Positions 1 through 11,000 of a DNA stretch of 34,830 bases are shown here, piece after piece. Source of the stretch: Gammaproteobacteria bacterium (GTDB lineage: Bacteria > Pseudomonadota > Gammaproteobacteria > Chromatiales > Chromatiaceae); assembly GCA_020445405.1 (NCBI GenBank), contig JAGRGQ010000040.1:1-34830 (forward strand), read 5' to 3'. Numbering within the stretch: position 1 is the stretch's first letter; every line of letters starts with the position of its first letter. Both the position numbers and the translations under genes were made by a program. A model generated the notes under the pieces. The model made no database searches. It was not told the DNA's origin and saw only the letters and a list, made by a program, of their open reading frames with translations.

Positions 1-281
1 TAAACGAACCCCATCGTGCGGTTGCGCAGTCGTCCGCGTTGTTGCTCGTTCATCCGTATCAGCGACTCCCCTCCAATGCGAATATCACCGGCGGTGGCCT
101 TATCCAGACCGCCCAGGCAGTGCAGCAGCGTGCTTTTACCGGAGCCGGAGCTGCCGATCACCGCTACCCTTTCACCCGGTTCCAGGGTCATGTTGACGCC
201 TTTCAAAACCTCGACCCGCAATTTACCCTCACTGAAGGTGCGCACGAGATTACGGCACTCCAGGACACTCGCCTCACTCAT
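1..281 (-). CDS. lolD: LolD, ATPase of the LolCDE lipoprotein exporter (partial, C-terminus off the window)
   Basis: The start is an ATG at 279-281 and about 93 codons are present before the left edge of the window. Translation of the reverse strand gives an ABC ATPase N-terminus with a Walker A motif (GSSGSGKST) followed by the LolD-like run HCLGGLDKATAGDI. In the family, LolD powers release of outer-membrane lipoproteins from the inner membrane to the carrier LolA, working with LolC and LolE. It starts 8 nt inside the end of lolC (stop at 274-276), which suggests translational coupling in a lolC-lolD operon. The Q-loop, signature and Walker B motifs lie outside the window. The LolD assignment over other MacB-like ATPases rests mainly on the neighbouring lolC. 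Confidence 0.93.
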   Translation of the reverse strand, partial: MSEASVLECRNLVRTFSEGKLRVEVLKGVNMTLEPGERVAVIGSSGSGKSTLLHCLGGLDKATAGDIRIGGESLIRMNEQQRGRLRNRTMGFV

Positions 282-1521
282 AGCGCAGCGCCTCCGCCGG
301 CTGGGTTCTGGAGGCCCTCCAGGCGGGATAGAGGGTGGCGGCAAGGGATATCAGAAATGCACTCAGTGCGATCGTGCCAACATCTGTCCAGTTCAATTCC
401 GAAGGCAGCGCACTGATATAGTAGATGTTCGGATCGAGAAAACTGACGCCGAAAAAGCTTTCGATCCAGTGCACGATCGATTCCAGATTCAGCGCCAGCG
501 CAATGCCCCCGATCACTCCGGCAATGGTGCCGGTGACACCGATGGCTGCGCCCTGAACAATAAAAATCCAGCTGATACTGGCGGGAGAAATACCCAGGGT
601 GCGCAGTATCGCGATATCGCTCTGTTTATCGGTCACCACCATCACCAGCGTGGAGACGATGTTGAACGCCGCCACAGCGACAATCAGAAACAGAATCAAC
701 CACATCATGCGCTTTTCAGTGCGCAGCGCGCTGAAAAAATTACGATGCTGGTACGTCCAGTCACTCACCCGGAAAACGCCGGGCAATGCATTGGCGAGTT
801 CGCGCGACACCCTGGGAGCAAGAAACAGGTCGTCGAGTTTAAGGCGAACCCCGGTGACACCGTCCTCCATCTTCATCAGTTTCGCGGCATCTTCAAGGTG
901 CACCAGGGCGACGCCCCGGTCGTACTCCCCCATCCCCACCTCGAAGATACCCTGCACGGTAAAACTTTTCAGCCGCGGCATCGAACCTGCCGGCGTCACG
1001 CGCAGCTGGGGCGTGACCACAGTCACTTTATCACCCAATCGCGCGTCCAGAATCGATGCCAGCTCGCGTCCCAGAATAATCCCGAAGCCGCCGGCCTCGA
1101 GGTCTTCGAGTCGGGATGAAAGCATATGCTCTCCGACCGTCGATACCGTTTTTTCGTAAGCCGGCAGGATGCCGCGCAGCAGCGCTCCGCTGACCTTACC
1201 CCCACGGGTCAGCATGGTCTGTGCCTCGATAAACGGTGCTTCCCCAATGACATTGGCATGTTTGCGCGCCATCCCGATCACTTCCGGCCAGTCCTGCAGG
1301 TTCTCCCGGTAGGCACTGATCGTGGCGTGGGAGGTCATCCCCAGAATCCGCTCGCGCACCTCCTTCTGAAAGCCATTCATCACGGACAGCACCGCAATCA
1401 GCGCCACCACACCCAACATGATGCCGAGCAGCGAGGTCAGTGAAATAAATGATATAAAGTGATTACGCCTTTTCGCCCGCGTGTAGCGCAATCCGATGTA
1501 GAGTTCCAGAGGCTTGAACAT
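274..1521 (-). CDS. lolC: LolC/LolE family lipoprotein-releasing permease
   Basis: This is a 415-residue permease of the Lol exporter, which extracts mature lipoproteins from the outer leaflet of the inner membrane. The N-terminus has the family hallmark IGLRYTRAKRRNHFISFIS, followed by a first membrane helix (about residues 28-50). A large periplasmic domain spans about 55-265. Three further helices lie at about 270-300, 315-345 and 375-400, and the protein ends in the FtsX-type WRASRTQPAEALRYE. Length and topology fit the family. Only one permease gene is visible before lolD, so I cannot tell LolC from LolE or from a fused LolF type. The start is fixed by the conserved N-terminus, although no good ribosome binding site precedes it on the coding strand (the upstream bases are C-rich). 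Confidence 0.93.
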   Translation of the reverse strand: MFKPLELYIGLRYTRAKRRNHFISFISLTSLLGIMLGVVALIAVLSVMNGFQKEVRERILGMTSHATISAYRENLQDWPEVIGMARKHANVIGEAPFIEAQTMLTRGGKVSGALLRGILPAYEKTVSTVGEHMLSSRLEDLEAGGFGIILGRELASILDARLGDKVTVVTPQLRVTPAGSMPRLKSFTVQGIFEVGMGEYDRGVALVHLEDAAKLMKMEDGVTGVRLKLDDLFLAPRVSRELANALPGVFRVSDWTYQHRNFFSALRTEKRMMWLILFLIVAVAAFNIVSTLVMVVTDKQSDIAILRTLGISPASISWIFIVQGAAIGVTGTIAGVIGGIALALNLESIVHWIESFFGVSFLDPNIYYISALPSELNWTDVGTIALSAFLISLAATLYPAWRASRTQPAEALRYE

Positions 1522-1601
1522 AGGAGGGGGATTAGATCACATTAGCGCGCAACAAAATGTTATATTTTATCTTAAATATCCAGTACAGGGGACCTGTTGC
1601 C

Positions 1602-1895
1602 ATGAAGTATCCGACACTTCTGTTGATTTTTACCGTACTGCTGCCACTGACTCTGCCGGAGGCAACCGCGGACACACTTTTAATGGAATCCGCAGAGAAC
1701 GCACCTGCCAGCGGCAACAACGGCGTTCGCCGACCGGGGCGCGGTGAAAGCATGGAGTCTGTGCGGCGCGCGTTTGGAGAACCCGATTCCATTCTTCCTG
1801 CGGTTGGAGATCCACCGATCACACGCTGGGTATACCAGCGATTTACCGTCTATTTCGAGTATCATCTGGTCATTACCAGCGTAATCAACCGTTGA
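1602..1895 (+). CDS. Small exported protein of unknown function
   Basis: The ATG at 1602 (97 residues) is preferred over an in-frame start at 1557, because a purine-rich AGGGGA lies just upstream and a typical signal peptide then begins directly (MKYPTLLLIFTVLLPL, probable cleavage near TADT). The mature part is short and contains GESMESVRRAFGEPD, a pattern that resembles the helical start of BamE/SmpA-like domains, followed by a beta-rich end (ITRWVYQRFTVYFEY). I infer a small periplasmic or envelope protein. It has no lipobox Cys. It is transcribed divergently from lolC, 80 bp away, so the two may share a control region. The BamE-like resemblance is weak and based only on the GEP/W pattern. 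Confidence 0.75.
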   Translation: MKYPTLLLIFTVLLPLTLPEATADTLLMESAENAPASGNNGVRRPGRGESMESVRRAFGEPDSILPAVGDPPITRWVYQRFTVYFEYHLVITSVINR

Positions 1896-1912
1896 TCTGC
1901 ATTGGTTCCGAC

Positions 1913-1938
1913 CCCGGGAAGTCTGCAGGGTTCCCGGG
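1913..1938. terminator. Hairpin between convergent genes, possible bidirectional terminator
   Basis: CCCGGGAA at 1913-1920 pairs perfectly with TTCCCGGG at 1931-1938 around a 10-nt loop. It lies 18 bp after the stop of the small exported protein and about 70 bp beyond the end of the convergent hypothetical gene. There is no U-tract on either strand, so an intrinsic terminator is only a possibility. Confidence 0.4.
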
Positions 1939-2007
1939 TTGCGCCCGCGCTATTCCAGAGGTGGCAAGGTGCAGTGATGTTGGGGTTGCTTCCGGGCGGG
2001 CGAAAGC

Positions 2008-2298
2008 TTATTCGCCGTTATCTTCCGCTTTTTTGTTTTTGCCGATCTTACTCATGGGAATCACTTTGGCCGCTTGCATGTCGTCGGCATAGACGGGACG
2101 TTCCATGGCGGCCCCGGCGCTTGCCGCCAGTTCGCGCTCCCGCGCAGCGATCAGGCCAAGGCACATACGTACATCCTCGATGGTTTTGTCCGACAGCGGA
2201 TGACGGGTTCCCGGTGCCGGGGTAATGTCCCTGATGACCGATCCCAATACTTTTCGCATTACCTGCAATATTTCGCGTTCTTTGTTTGTTTCATCCAT
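2008..2298 (-). CDS. Hypothetical 96-residue cytoplasmic protein at the end of the smc-zipA-ligA-pepD unit
   Basis: The ATG at 2296-2298 is preceded by a GAGGTGA ribosome binding site. The gene starts 33 bp after the pepD stop, so it is probably the last gene of the same transcript. I do not recognise a named family. The protein is soluble and highly charged. A predicted helical first half contains KEREILQVMRKVLGSVIRD, then a proline-rich turn (TPAPGTRHPLS) and a second helix with EDVRMCLGLIAARERELA. The tail is basic and probably disordered. There is no signal peptide, membrane segment or Cys cluster. The composition and spacing look like a real gene rather than a chance frame. It is perhaps a small regulatory or complex-forming protein, but function cannot be assigned from the sequence. 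Confidence 0.72.
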   Translation of the reverse strand: MDETNKEREILQVMRKVLGSVIRDITPAPGTRHPLSDKTIEDVRMCLGLIAARERELAASAGAAMERPVYADDMQAAKVIPMSKIGKNKKAEDNGE

Positions 2299-2331
2299 CT
2301 GCGCTCACCTCGGATTCTGCCACCCAGTTTA

Positions 2332-5888
<3,557 letters not shown>

Positions 5889-5904
5889 TCAGGGAATGAG
5901 TACA

Positions 5905-6696
5905 TCAACTCCTGGCGATCCGGACCAACCGGCTGTGCTCGCTGATCTCTTCCCGGATATGCTCTATGGTCTGCCGGCTCAGTACGCTGCGCGTCTGGTC
6001 CAGCAACTCCGCATCCAGCAGCGCGGCTAGCCTTTGCGCGGCGGCGAGCATCTGTTTGAACGTCTCCGCACCGTCGAGTGGCCCCGGAAGCTGGGCAAAA
6101 AGGGTCACCCCCGGGGTAGCGAATCCCGTCATAGCATCCAGCGGGAAGGTGCCCGGCTCCACCAGGCTCGCCATGCTGAATACCGGTTCGTGATTCCCGC
6201 TTTCTGCATAACGATGAAATATCTCCATCTCACCGTATTCAAGCTGCAGGTCGCGCGCCGCCCGCATCAGGGCGTCGCCGCTGATCGCCTTGCTTCGGGC
6301 CATGATGTTCAACTGCAATATTTTCTTGGGAACCGGCTTATGCAGCTTATCCGCTGCGAGTGTATCGCCCGCATGGCTGAACTCGAAGGCGGTCTGCTCT
6401 GCCGGACGGAGCACCTTCCTCTCTGCGCGTTTCTGCTCGACAATCGCGCCCAGCTCCTTCAGCGTCTCGTCCAGGTCATCGGTTTCCTCGGTCCCGGAAA
6501 CCTCGTCACTATCGCTGTCCCAAACCGGCTCCTGGCGACGCTCCGGCTCCGTCGAATTCTCTCGCTGGCGCCGCTCCGCTTTGTGAATGGCATTGACTCT
6601 GACGTTGATTTTTTTGTGCCGGTCCCAGAAGTAAATCCCCAGTATCAGGCCCACCCCGGCGAGAAAGAGAACAAGTCGAAGAATATCCGCGTCCAT
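5905..6696 (-). CDS. zipA: Cell division protein ZipA
   Basis: ZipA anchors FtsZ to the inner membrane early in divisome assembly. The 263-residue protein has the typical layout. A short periplasmic N-terminus leads into one membrane helix (about residues 6-24, ILRLVLFLAGVGLILGIYF). A basic then acidic, low-complexity linker follows (about 28-120, rich in Glu, Asp and Arg). The C-terminal FtsZ-binding domain begins near LQLNIMARSKAISGDALMRA, includes FSMASLVEPGTFPLDAM and GVTLFAQLPGP, and ends in a long helix. It lies between smc (25 bp upstream) and ligA, the arrangement common in gammaproteobacteria that have SMC. The linker is shorter than in E. coli. Confidence 0.95.
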   Translation of the reverse strand: MDADILRLVLFLAGVGLILGIYFWDRHKKINVRVNAIHKAERRQRENSTEPERRQEPVWDSDSDEVSGTEETDDLDETLKELGAIVEQKRAERKVLRPAEQTAFEFSHAGDTLAADKLHKPVPKKILQLNIMARSKAISGDALMRAARDLQLEYGEMEIFHRYAESGNHEPVFSMASLVEPGTFPLDAMTGFATPGVTLFAQLPGPLDGAETFKQMLAAAQRLAALLDAELLDQTRSVLSRQTIEHIREEISEHSRLVRIARS

Positions 6697-6721
6697 CCTG
6701 CGCTACCCGTTACAGTACATG

Positions 6722-9700
6722 TCACATTGCCGCCATCTGGGCAGCTTCCTCTACATCCACGGATACCAGACGCGAGACACCGGGTTCATGCATGGTAACA
6801 CCCATCAGATGAGTGGCGATCTCCATGGTTATCTTGTTGTGCGTTATGAATATGAACTGTACCCGATCCGACATCGATTTGACCATATCGCAGAATCGCC
6901 CCACATTGGCGTCATCCAGCGGCGCATCCACTTCATCCAGCATGCAGAATGGCGCTGGATTGAGTTCAAAAATCGCGAATACCAGCGCAACCGCGGTCAG
7001 TGCTTTCTCTCCGCCGGAGAGCAGCTGGATACTGGAATTCCGCTTGCCCGGGGGCCGTGCCATAACCGTAACACCGGTATCGAGCAGATCCTCGCCGGTC
7101 AGCTGCAGATAAGCGTGTCCGCCGCCGAACAGACGGGGAAATTTCTCCTGCAAACCCGTGTTTACCTTGTCGAAAGTCTCTTTGAAGCGCGTGCGGGTTT
7201 CACGATCGATCTTGCGTATGGCGTTTTCCAGCGTCTGCAGCGACTCGCTGATATCTGCGTGCTGCGAATCCAGGTAGGTCTTGCGCTCGGACTGCTCCTG
7301 AAACTCTTCAATGGCGGCGAGATTGATCGCACCCAGGCGGCGGATTCTGGCATCCATCCGCAACGCCTCCTCCTGCCACCGTTCTACGCTCGCGTCCGCG
7401 GGAAGTTCACGAAACAGCTGATCCTGCTGGAAGCCACTTTCGCAAATCTGCTCTTCCAGCGTTCCGCACCTCACCTTGATCTCCTGGCGCGCCATCTTCG
7501 CCTGATCCCTTCGGTTTCTCTGTTCCTGAACATTCTGCTCCGCACCGGTGCGAAGCTGCTCCAGTTCGCGCAGCCGCGTGTCGATCTGCTCCAGCCGTCG
7601 GCGTGCCTCGGAAAGTTCAGCCTCAACTTCCAGACGCTGGGATAACAGCACCTCCAATATTTCACTCTGCTCCAGCAGCGGCGCCACTTTCTCCTCCAGC
7701 CCAAGTTTCAACTCCTCGCGCCGCTGTCGAAGGTGTGAGATCTGCCCCTGCATACGTTCCAGGCTCTGCTGCAGGGAGTCTCTCGAAGTGCGCATGGACT
7801 GAACCCGCAGCGCCAGCTCCTGGGTGGCTGCGCGCTGCAGCGATGTCTCTTCGCGGATCTGTTTCAGGTGCGCACCAAGCCTGTCACGTTCCCGCACCAG
7901 CGTTTCACGCCGATCGCCCAGCGTCTCCATCTCCTCCAGTGCGGCATGCAGTTTCTTCCGGGAATCCTCCAGCGCCATTTTTCCCTGGCTGATCAGCTCC
8001 TTCAGCTCATTCTGCTCGGTAATCACATGTTCGCTGCGATTGCGCAGATGTTCGTCTCTCTCCCGTTTACCGCTGAGCAGTGAGCGGATCTCGGAGAGAG
8101 CGCGGCTGGCCTGATTGAGCGTTGCCTGACGATCATCCCGCGACAGTTCCGTTTCCCGCAGTTGGCGGCGGCCGAGCTCCAGCGCGGCGGACCGCTCCTC
8201 TACCGAATTTTCCAGCTGCCGGATATCGTCCTTCAACGTCCGGATCTCCTGCTCCCTTTCCAGTACGCCGGTACCCTGCGCTTCATCCCGACTCAGACGC
8301 AGCCAATTTTTTCCAAGCCAAATCCCATCTCTGGTGACGATCGAATACCCCGGGGCGAGGCCATTGCGCTGTGCCAGCGCCTCTTCCAGATTCTCTGCGG
8401 TGGATATCCCGAACAGGATCGTCTGCAACGGCCACGGTGCCTTCATTCGACGGACCAGAGCATTTGTCGGCGGCGACTCCAGACCCTCGACCGCAGCGGT
8501 ATCGTGCAACACCAGCGCGCCGGATTGGAGCGAATCGAGTTCTCTCGCAAGTTCATCAAATCCGTTTACGCCAACCGACTGAAGATGAAAACCCAGCACA
8601 GACTCCGCCGCTTTTTCCCAGCCGGCCTCGACTTCTATCACCTGAGCCAGCCTCGCGGCTCCGGCGGCGCCGCGTTCGTCAAGCCACGCGGAGACGCTAT
8701 CGCCCGATTTCCCGAGTGCCGCCTCCTGCAGTGCCTCGAGCGCCGCAAGACGTCCTCCGGCCATCTGCAGTCTCTCCCGCTCCGCATCCAGCGCCAGGCC
8801 GGATAGATTATTTTCCTGCCGAAGCTCTTCTATCCGCAACGCGACGCTTTCAAGCTCCCCCTCCTGCTCGGCCAGGATCTCCTGCTGCGACTGATGGCTG
8901 CTCTCAAGCTCGGCTATCTCCTCCCCAAGCTGAGGATTACTGAGACGGCTTAACTCATCGTCCAGTTTTTCAATCCGACGCTGCAGGCTCTCCTCCTGCT
9001 GCTCATGATGATTGATGCGCGTTCGCTCGACCTGCGCGGTCTGCGCCGGTTCAGCCGCTTTGCGATTAAAGGTCTCCCACTCAACCTGCCACGAGTGCAT
9101 GGCGGTTTCAGCCTCCTGCAGGCGCTCCGCTGCACGCTCCTCGATCGTTCTCAGCTGCTCCAGCCGCGGCGCCTGCTCCTGCAGCGCTGCGGATACCTGC
9201 GCCAGGCCCGACTCATCCTGCTGCCGATGTTCATTGGATTGCTGCCAGGCCTGTTCGGTCTGCTCCAGCTCCTGCTCCAACCGGGCTCTGGTTTCACGGG
9301 CGAATTGTATTGCCTGTTCGACCCGGGCTACCTCACCGCCGACCGTGTAGTACCTCCCCTGCACCTGGTTGAAATGTTCATTCGCCTCTACGTGTCTTTC
9401 CCGCTCCTGGTCAATCTCCGCCTCAAGGCGGCGCTGCCGGGCTATGGCGGCTTCCAGCCCCGTTTCCAACTCGCTGATCGACTGATCGTGCCGGGATAGT
9501 TCGAGATGCAGTTTGTGCCAGCGCAACGCCAGCAACTCCGCCTGCAGGCGACGCTCCCGCGCTTTATACTCTTTATATCTTTCCGCGGTGGCCGCCTGCC
9601 GCTTGAGATGTTCCAGTTGTTTGGTTATTTCATCGATTAAGTCATTTAATCTGCTCAGATTGTCACGCGTGTGATCTATTCTGTTCTGGGTCTCCCGGCG

Positions 9701-10228
9701 GCGCTCCTTGTATTTGGAAATACCCGCCGCCTCCTCCAGGAAAGCGCGCAGATCCTCCGGCCTGGCTTCGATCAGCCGGGAGATCATGCCCTGCTCTATA
9801 ATGGAATAACTTCTCGGCCCCAGCCCGGTTCCGAGGAACAGGCCGGTGATGTCTCTGCGCCGGCAGCGTACACCGTTCATAAAGTAATTGGACTGTCCGT
9901 CCCGGGAGATCACCCTTTTTACCGAAATGTGGTTGTACTTTGCGTACTCACCCCCCGCTCCGCCATCCGTATTGTCAAATATCAGCTCGATATTCGCGAT
10001 GCCAACCGGTTTGCGCGAGGTGGATCCGTTGAAGATGACGTCAGCCATCGAATCGCCGCGCAGCATTTTCGCTGAACTCTCCCCCATTACCCAGCGCACC
10101 GCATCGATCACATTCGACTTGCCACAGCCATTGGGGCCCACCACTCCCACCAGGTTGCCGGGCAGCGGCACAGTGGTCGGATCAACGAAAGACTTGAATC
10201 CGGCGAGCTTTATTTTCTCTAAGCGCAT
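6722..10228 (-). CDS. smc: Chromosome segregation protein SMC
   Basis: SMC is the coiled-coil ATPase of the SMC-ScpAB condensin, which loads at and aligns chromosome arms. The 1168-residue product is full length. The N-terminal head carries Walker A GPNGCGKS (residues 31-38). Long Glu/Arg/Gln-rich coiled coils flank a hinge of about residues 510-660 (containing VIEVEAGWEKAAESVLGF). The C-terminal head has the signature LSGGEKALTAVALVFA and Walker B FCMLDEVDAPLDDANV, and H-loop ITHNK. It is the first gene of the minus-strand smc-zipA-ligA-pepD unit. Presence of SMC suggests the organism lacks MukBEF, as in Pseudomonas and Chromatiales and unlike enterics; scpA and scpB are not in the window. 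Confidence 0.98.
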   Translation of the reverse strand: MRLEKIKLAGFKSFVDPTTVPLPGNLVGVVGPNGCGKSNVIDAVRWVMGESSAKMLRGDSMADVIFNGSTSRKPVGIANIELIFDNTDGGAGGEYAKYNHISVKRVISRDGQSNYFMNGVRCRRRDITGLFLGTGLGPRSYSIIEQGMISRLIEARPEDLRAFLEEAAGISKYKERRRETQNRIDHTRDNLSRLNDLIDEITKQLEHLKRQAATAERYKEYKARERRLQAELLALRWHKLHLELSRHDQSISELETGLEAAIARQRRLEAEIDQERERHVEANEHFNQVQGRYYTVGGEVARVEQAIQFARETRARLEQELEQTEQAWQQSNEHRQQDESGLAQVSAALQEQAPRLEQLRTIEERAAERLQEAETAMHSWQVEWETFNRKAAEPAQTAQVERTRINHHEQQEESLQRRIEKLDDELSRLSNPQLGEEIAELESSHQSQQEILAEQEGELESVALRIEELRQENNLSGLALDAERERLQMAGGRLAALEALQEAALGKSGDSVSAWLDERGAAGAARLAQVIEVEAGWEKAAESVLGFHLQSVGVNGFDELARELDSLQSGALVLHDTAAVEGLESPPTNALVRRMKAPWPLQTILFGISTAENLEEALAQRNGLAPGYSIVTRDGIWLGKNWLRLSRDEAQGTGVLEREQEIRTLKDDIRQLENSVEERSAALELGRRQLRETELSRDDRQATLNQASRALSEIRSLLSGKRERDEHLRNRSEHVITEQNELKELISQGKMALEDSRKKLHAALEEMETLGDRRETLVRERDRLGAHLKQIREETSLQRAATQELALRVQSMRTSRDSLQQSLERMQGQISHLRQRREELKLGLEEKVAPLLEQSEILEVLLSQRLEVEAELSEARRRLEQIDTRLRELEQLRTGAEQNVQEQRNRRDQAKMARQEIKVRCGTLEEQICESGFQQDQLFRELPADASVERWQEEALRMDARIRRLGAINLAAIEEFQEQSERKTYLDSQHADISESLQTLENAIRKIDRETRTRFKETFDKVNTGLQEKFPRLFGGGHAYLQLTGEDLLDTGVTVMARPPGKRNSSIQLLSGGEKALTAVALVFAIFELNPAPFCMLDEVDAPLDDANVGRFCDMVKSMSDRVQFIFITHNKITMEIATHLMGVTMHEPGVSRLVSVDVEEAAQMAAM

Positions 10229-10236
10229 AGGCCGCT

Positions 10237-10265
10237 AAGATACAGAGTGACAAGCGTTGATACAA
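10237..10265 (-). promoter_or_regulatory. Candidate sigma-70 promoter for smc
   Basis: On the minus strand TTGTAT (10260-10265) and TATCTT (10237-10242) are separated by exactly 17 bp, close to the smc start at 10228. The matches are 3/6 and 4/6, so this is weak. The very short leader it implies makes a further upstream promoter in the AT-rich stretch 10270-10345 just as possible. Confidence 0.3.
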
Positions 10266-10386
10266 GCGGTTGAAATATATAGAATATAAATTAGAAGTAT
10301 ATTATATATCTTTGTTTTATAATGATTTTAATAGAATTTTTTCTGTGCAGTATCAGGTTTTTCTTCTGGCCGGATCGCAACTTCCG

Positions 10387-10392
10387 TATAAT
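10387..10392 (+). promoter_or_regulatory. Candidate -10 element for queF
   Basis: A perfect TATAAT lies 42 bp before the queF ATG. The -35 position at 17-bp spacing holds only TTCTGG, so recognition may need an activator or the AT-rich upstream DNA acting as an UP-like element. I see no preQ1 riboswitch in the 42-nt leader. Confidence 0.4.
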
Positions 10393-10434
10393 CGCGATAG
10401 ATCAACCTGCAAACCGCCATAAGACGGATCTGTC

Positions 10435-10824
10435 ATGTCCAGTCAGCCAACCAAGCGTTTAGAGACATTTGCAAACCCACAGCAGTCGCGCGACTACACA
10501 ATCAGGATCCGCATACCCGAGTTTACCTGCTTATGTCCCAAAACAGGTCAGCCCGATTTTGCGGAGATTACCCTGGAGTATGTGGCGGACCGGCTGTGCG
10601 TTGAGTTGAAATCGTTAAAGACGTATATCTGGTCATACCGCAATGAAGGCGCTTTTCACGAAGCGGTAACCAATCGGATTCTGGATGACCTGGTGGCCGC
10701 CGTTAATCCCCGCTTTCTTCGTGTGACCGCCGATTTCAACGTCCGTGGAGGCATTTACACCAAAGTCGTGGCTGAACACAGAGCTGATGGATGGCAGATA
10801 CCCACTCCCGTGCGGCTTGCCTGA
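10435..10824 (+). CDS. queF: NADPH-dependent 7-cyano-7-deazaguanine (preQ0) reductase QueF, type I
   Basis: QueF reduces the nitrile of preQ0 to the amine of preQ1 in queuosine tRNA modification. The 129-residue, single T-fold-domain length marks the small type I (YkvM-like) form. The catalytic Cys is C34 in CPKTGQPDF, with D41 as the proton donor. The type-defining QueF motif ELKSLKTY is at residues 57-64, and NVRGGIYT lies near the C-terminus. It is a single-gene unit divergent from smc and convergent with prsT. No other queuosine gene is in the window. Confidence 0.96.
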   Translation: MSSQPTKRLETFANPQQSRDYTIRIRIPEFTCLCPKTGQPDFAEITLEYVADRLCVELKSLKTYIWSYRNEGAFHEAVTNRILDDLVAAVNPRFLRVTADFNVRGGIYTKVVAEHRADGWQIPTPVRLA

Positions 10825-10923
10825 GCGGCGCGGTGATTGGAGTTCATCCCTGCAGGAGGCGGCGCAGCGTTTTTAAGCCAAGGGCATAGCGCTCTTCCTG
10901 ATTCGCTCGTTTATCCTGCGGCA

Positions 10924-10940
10924 GGGCGGAAAATGCGCCC
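10924..10940. terminator. Small hairpin in the queF-prsT convergent gap
   Basis: GGGCG (10924-10928) pairs with CGCCC (10936-10940) around a 7-nt loop, with CAG/CTG able to extend the stem across a bulge. It sits in the 176-bp gap 10825-11000 between convergent queF and prsT. No U-tract follows on either strand, so a terminator role is doubtful. I see no gene in this gap. Confidence 0.25.
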
Positions 10941-11000
10941 GCTGTCACGATTCAGCTCACCTGCGCATCCTGACCATCTTCAGAGAGATCTTCCCGCCGC

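Noticed and set aside
6719-10238. Several long open frames on the plus strand across smc (for example 6719-7645, 8162-8806, 9005-9499)
   Set aside because: They are antisense to a full-length SMC with all motifs, have no family motifs, and arise from the GC-rich codon pattern of the real gene.
10393-10434. preQ1 riboswitch ahead of queF
   Set aside because: The leader is only about 42 nt after the putative -10 and lacks the preQ1 hairpin and A-rich tail.
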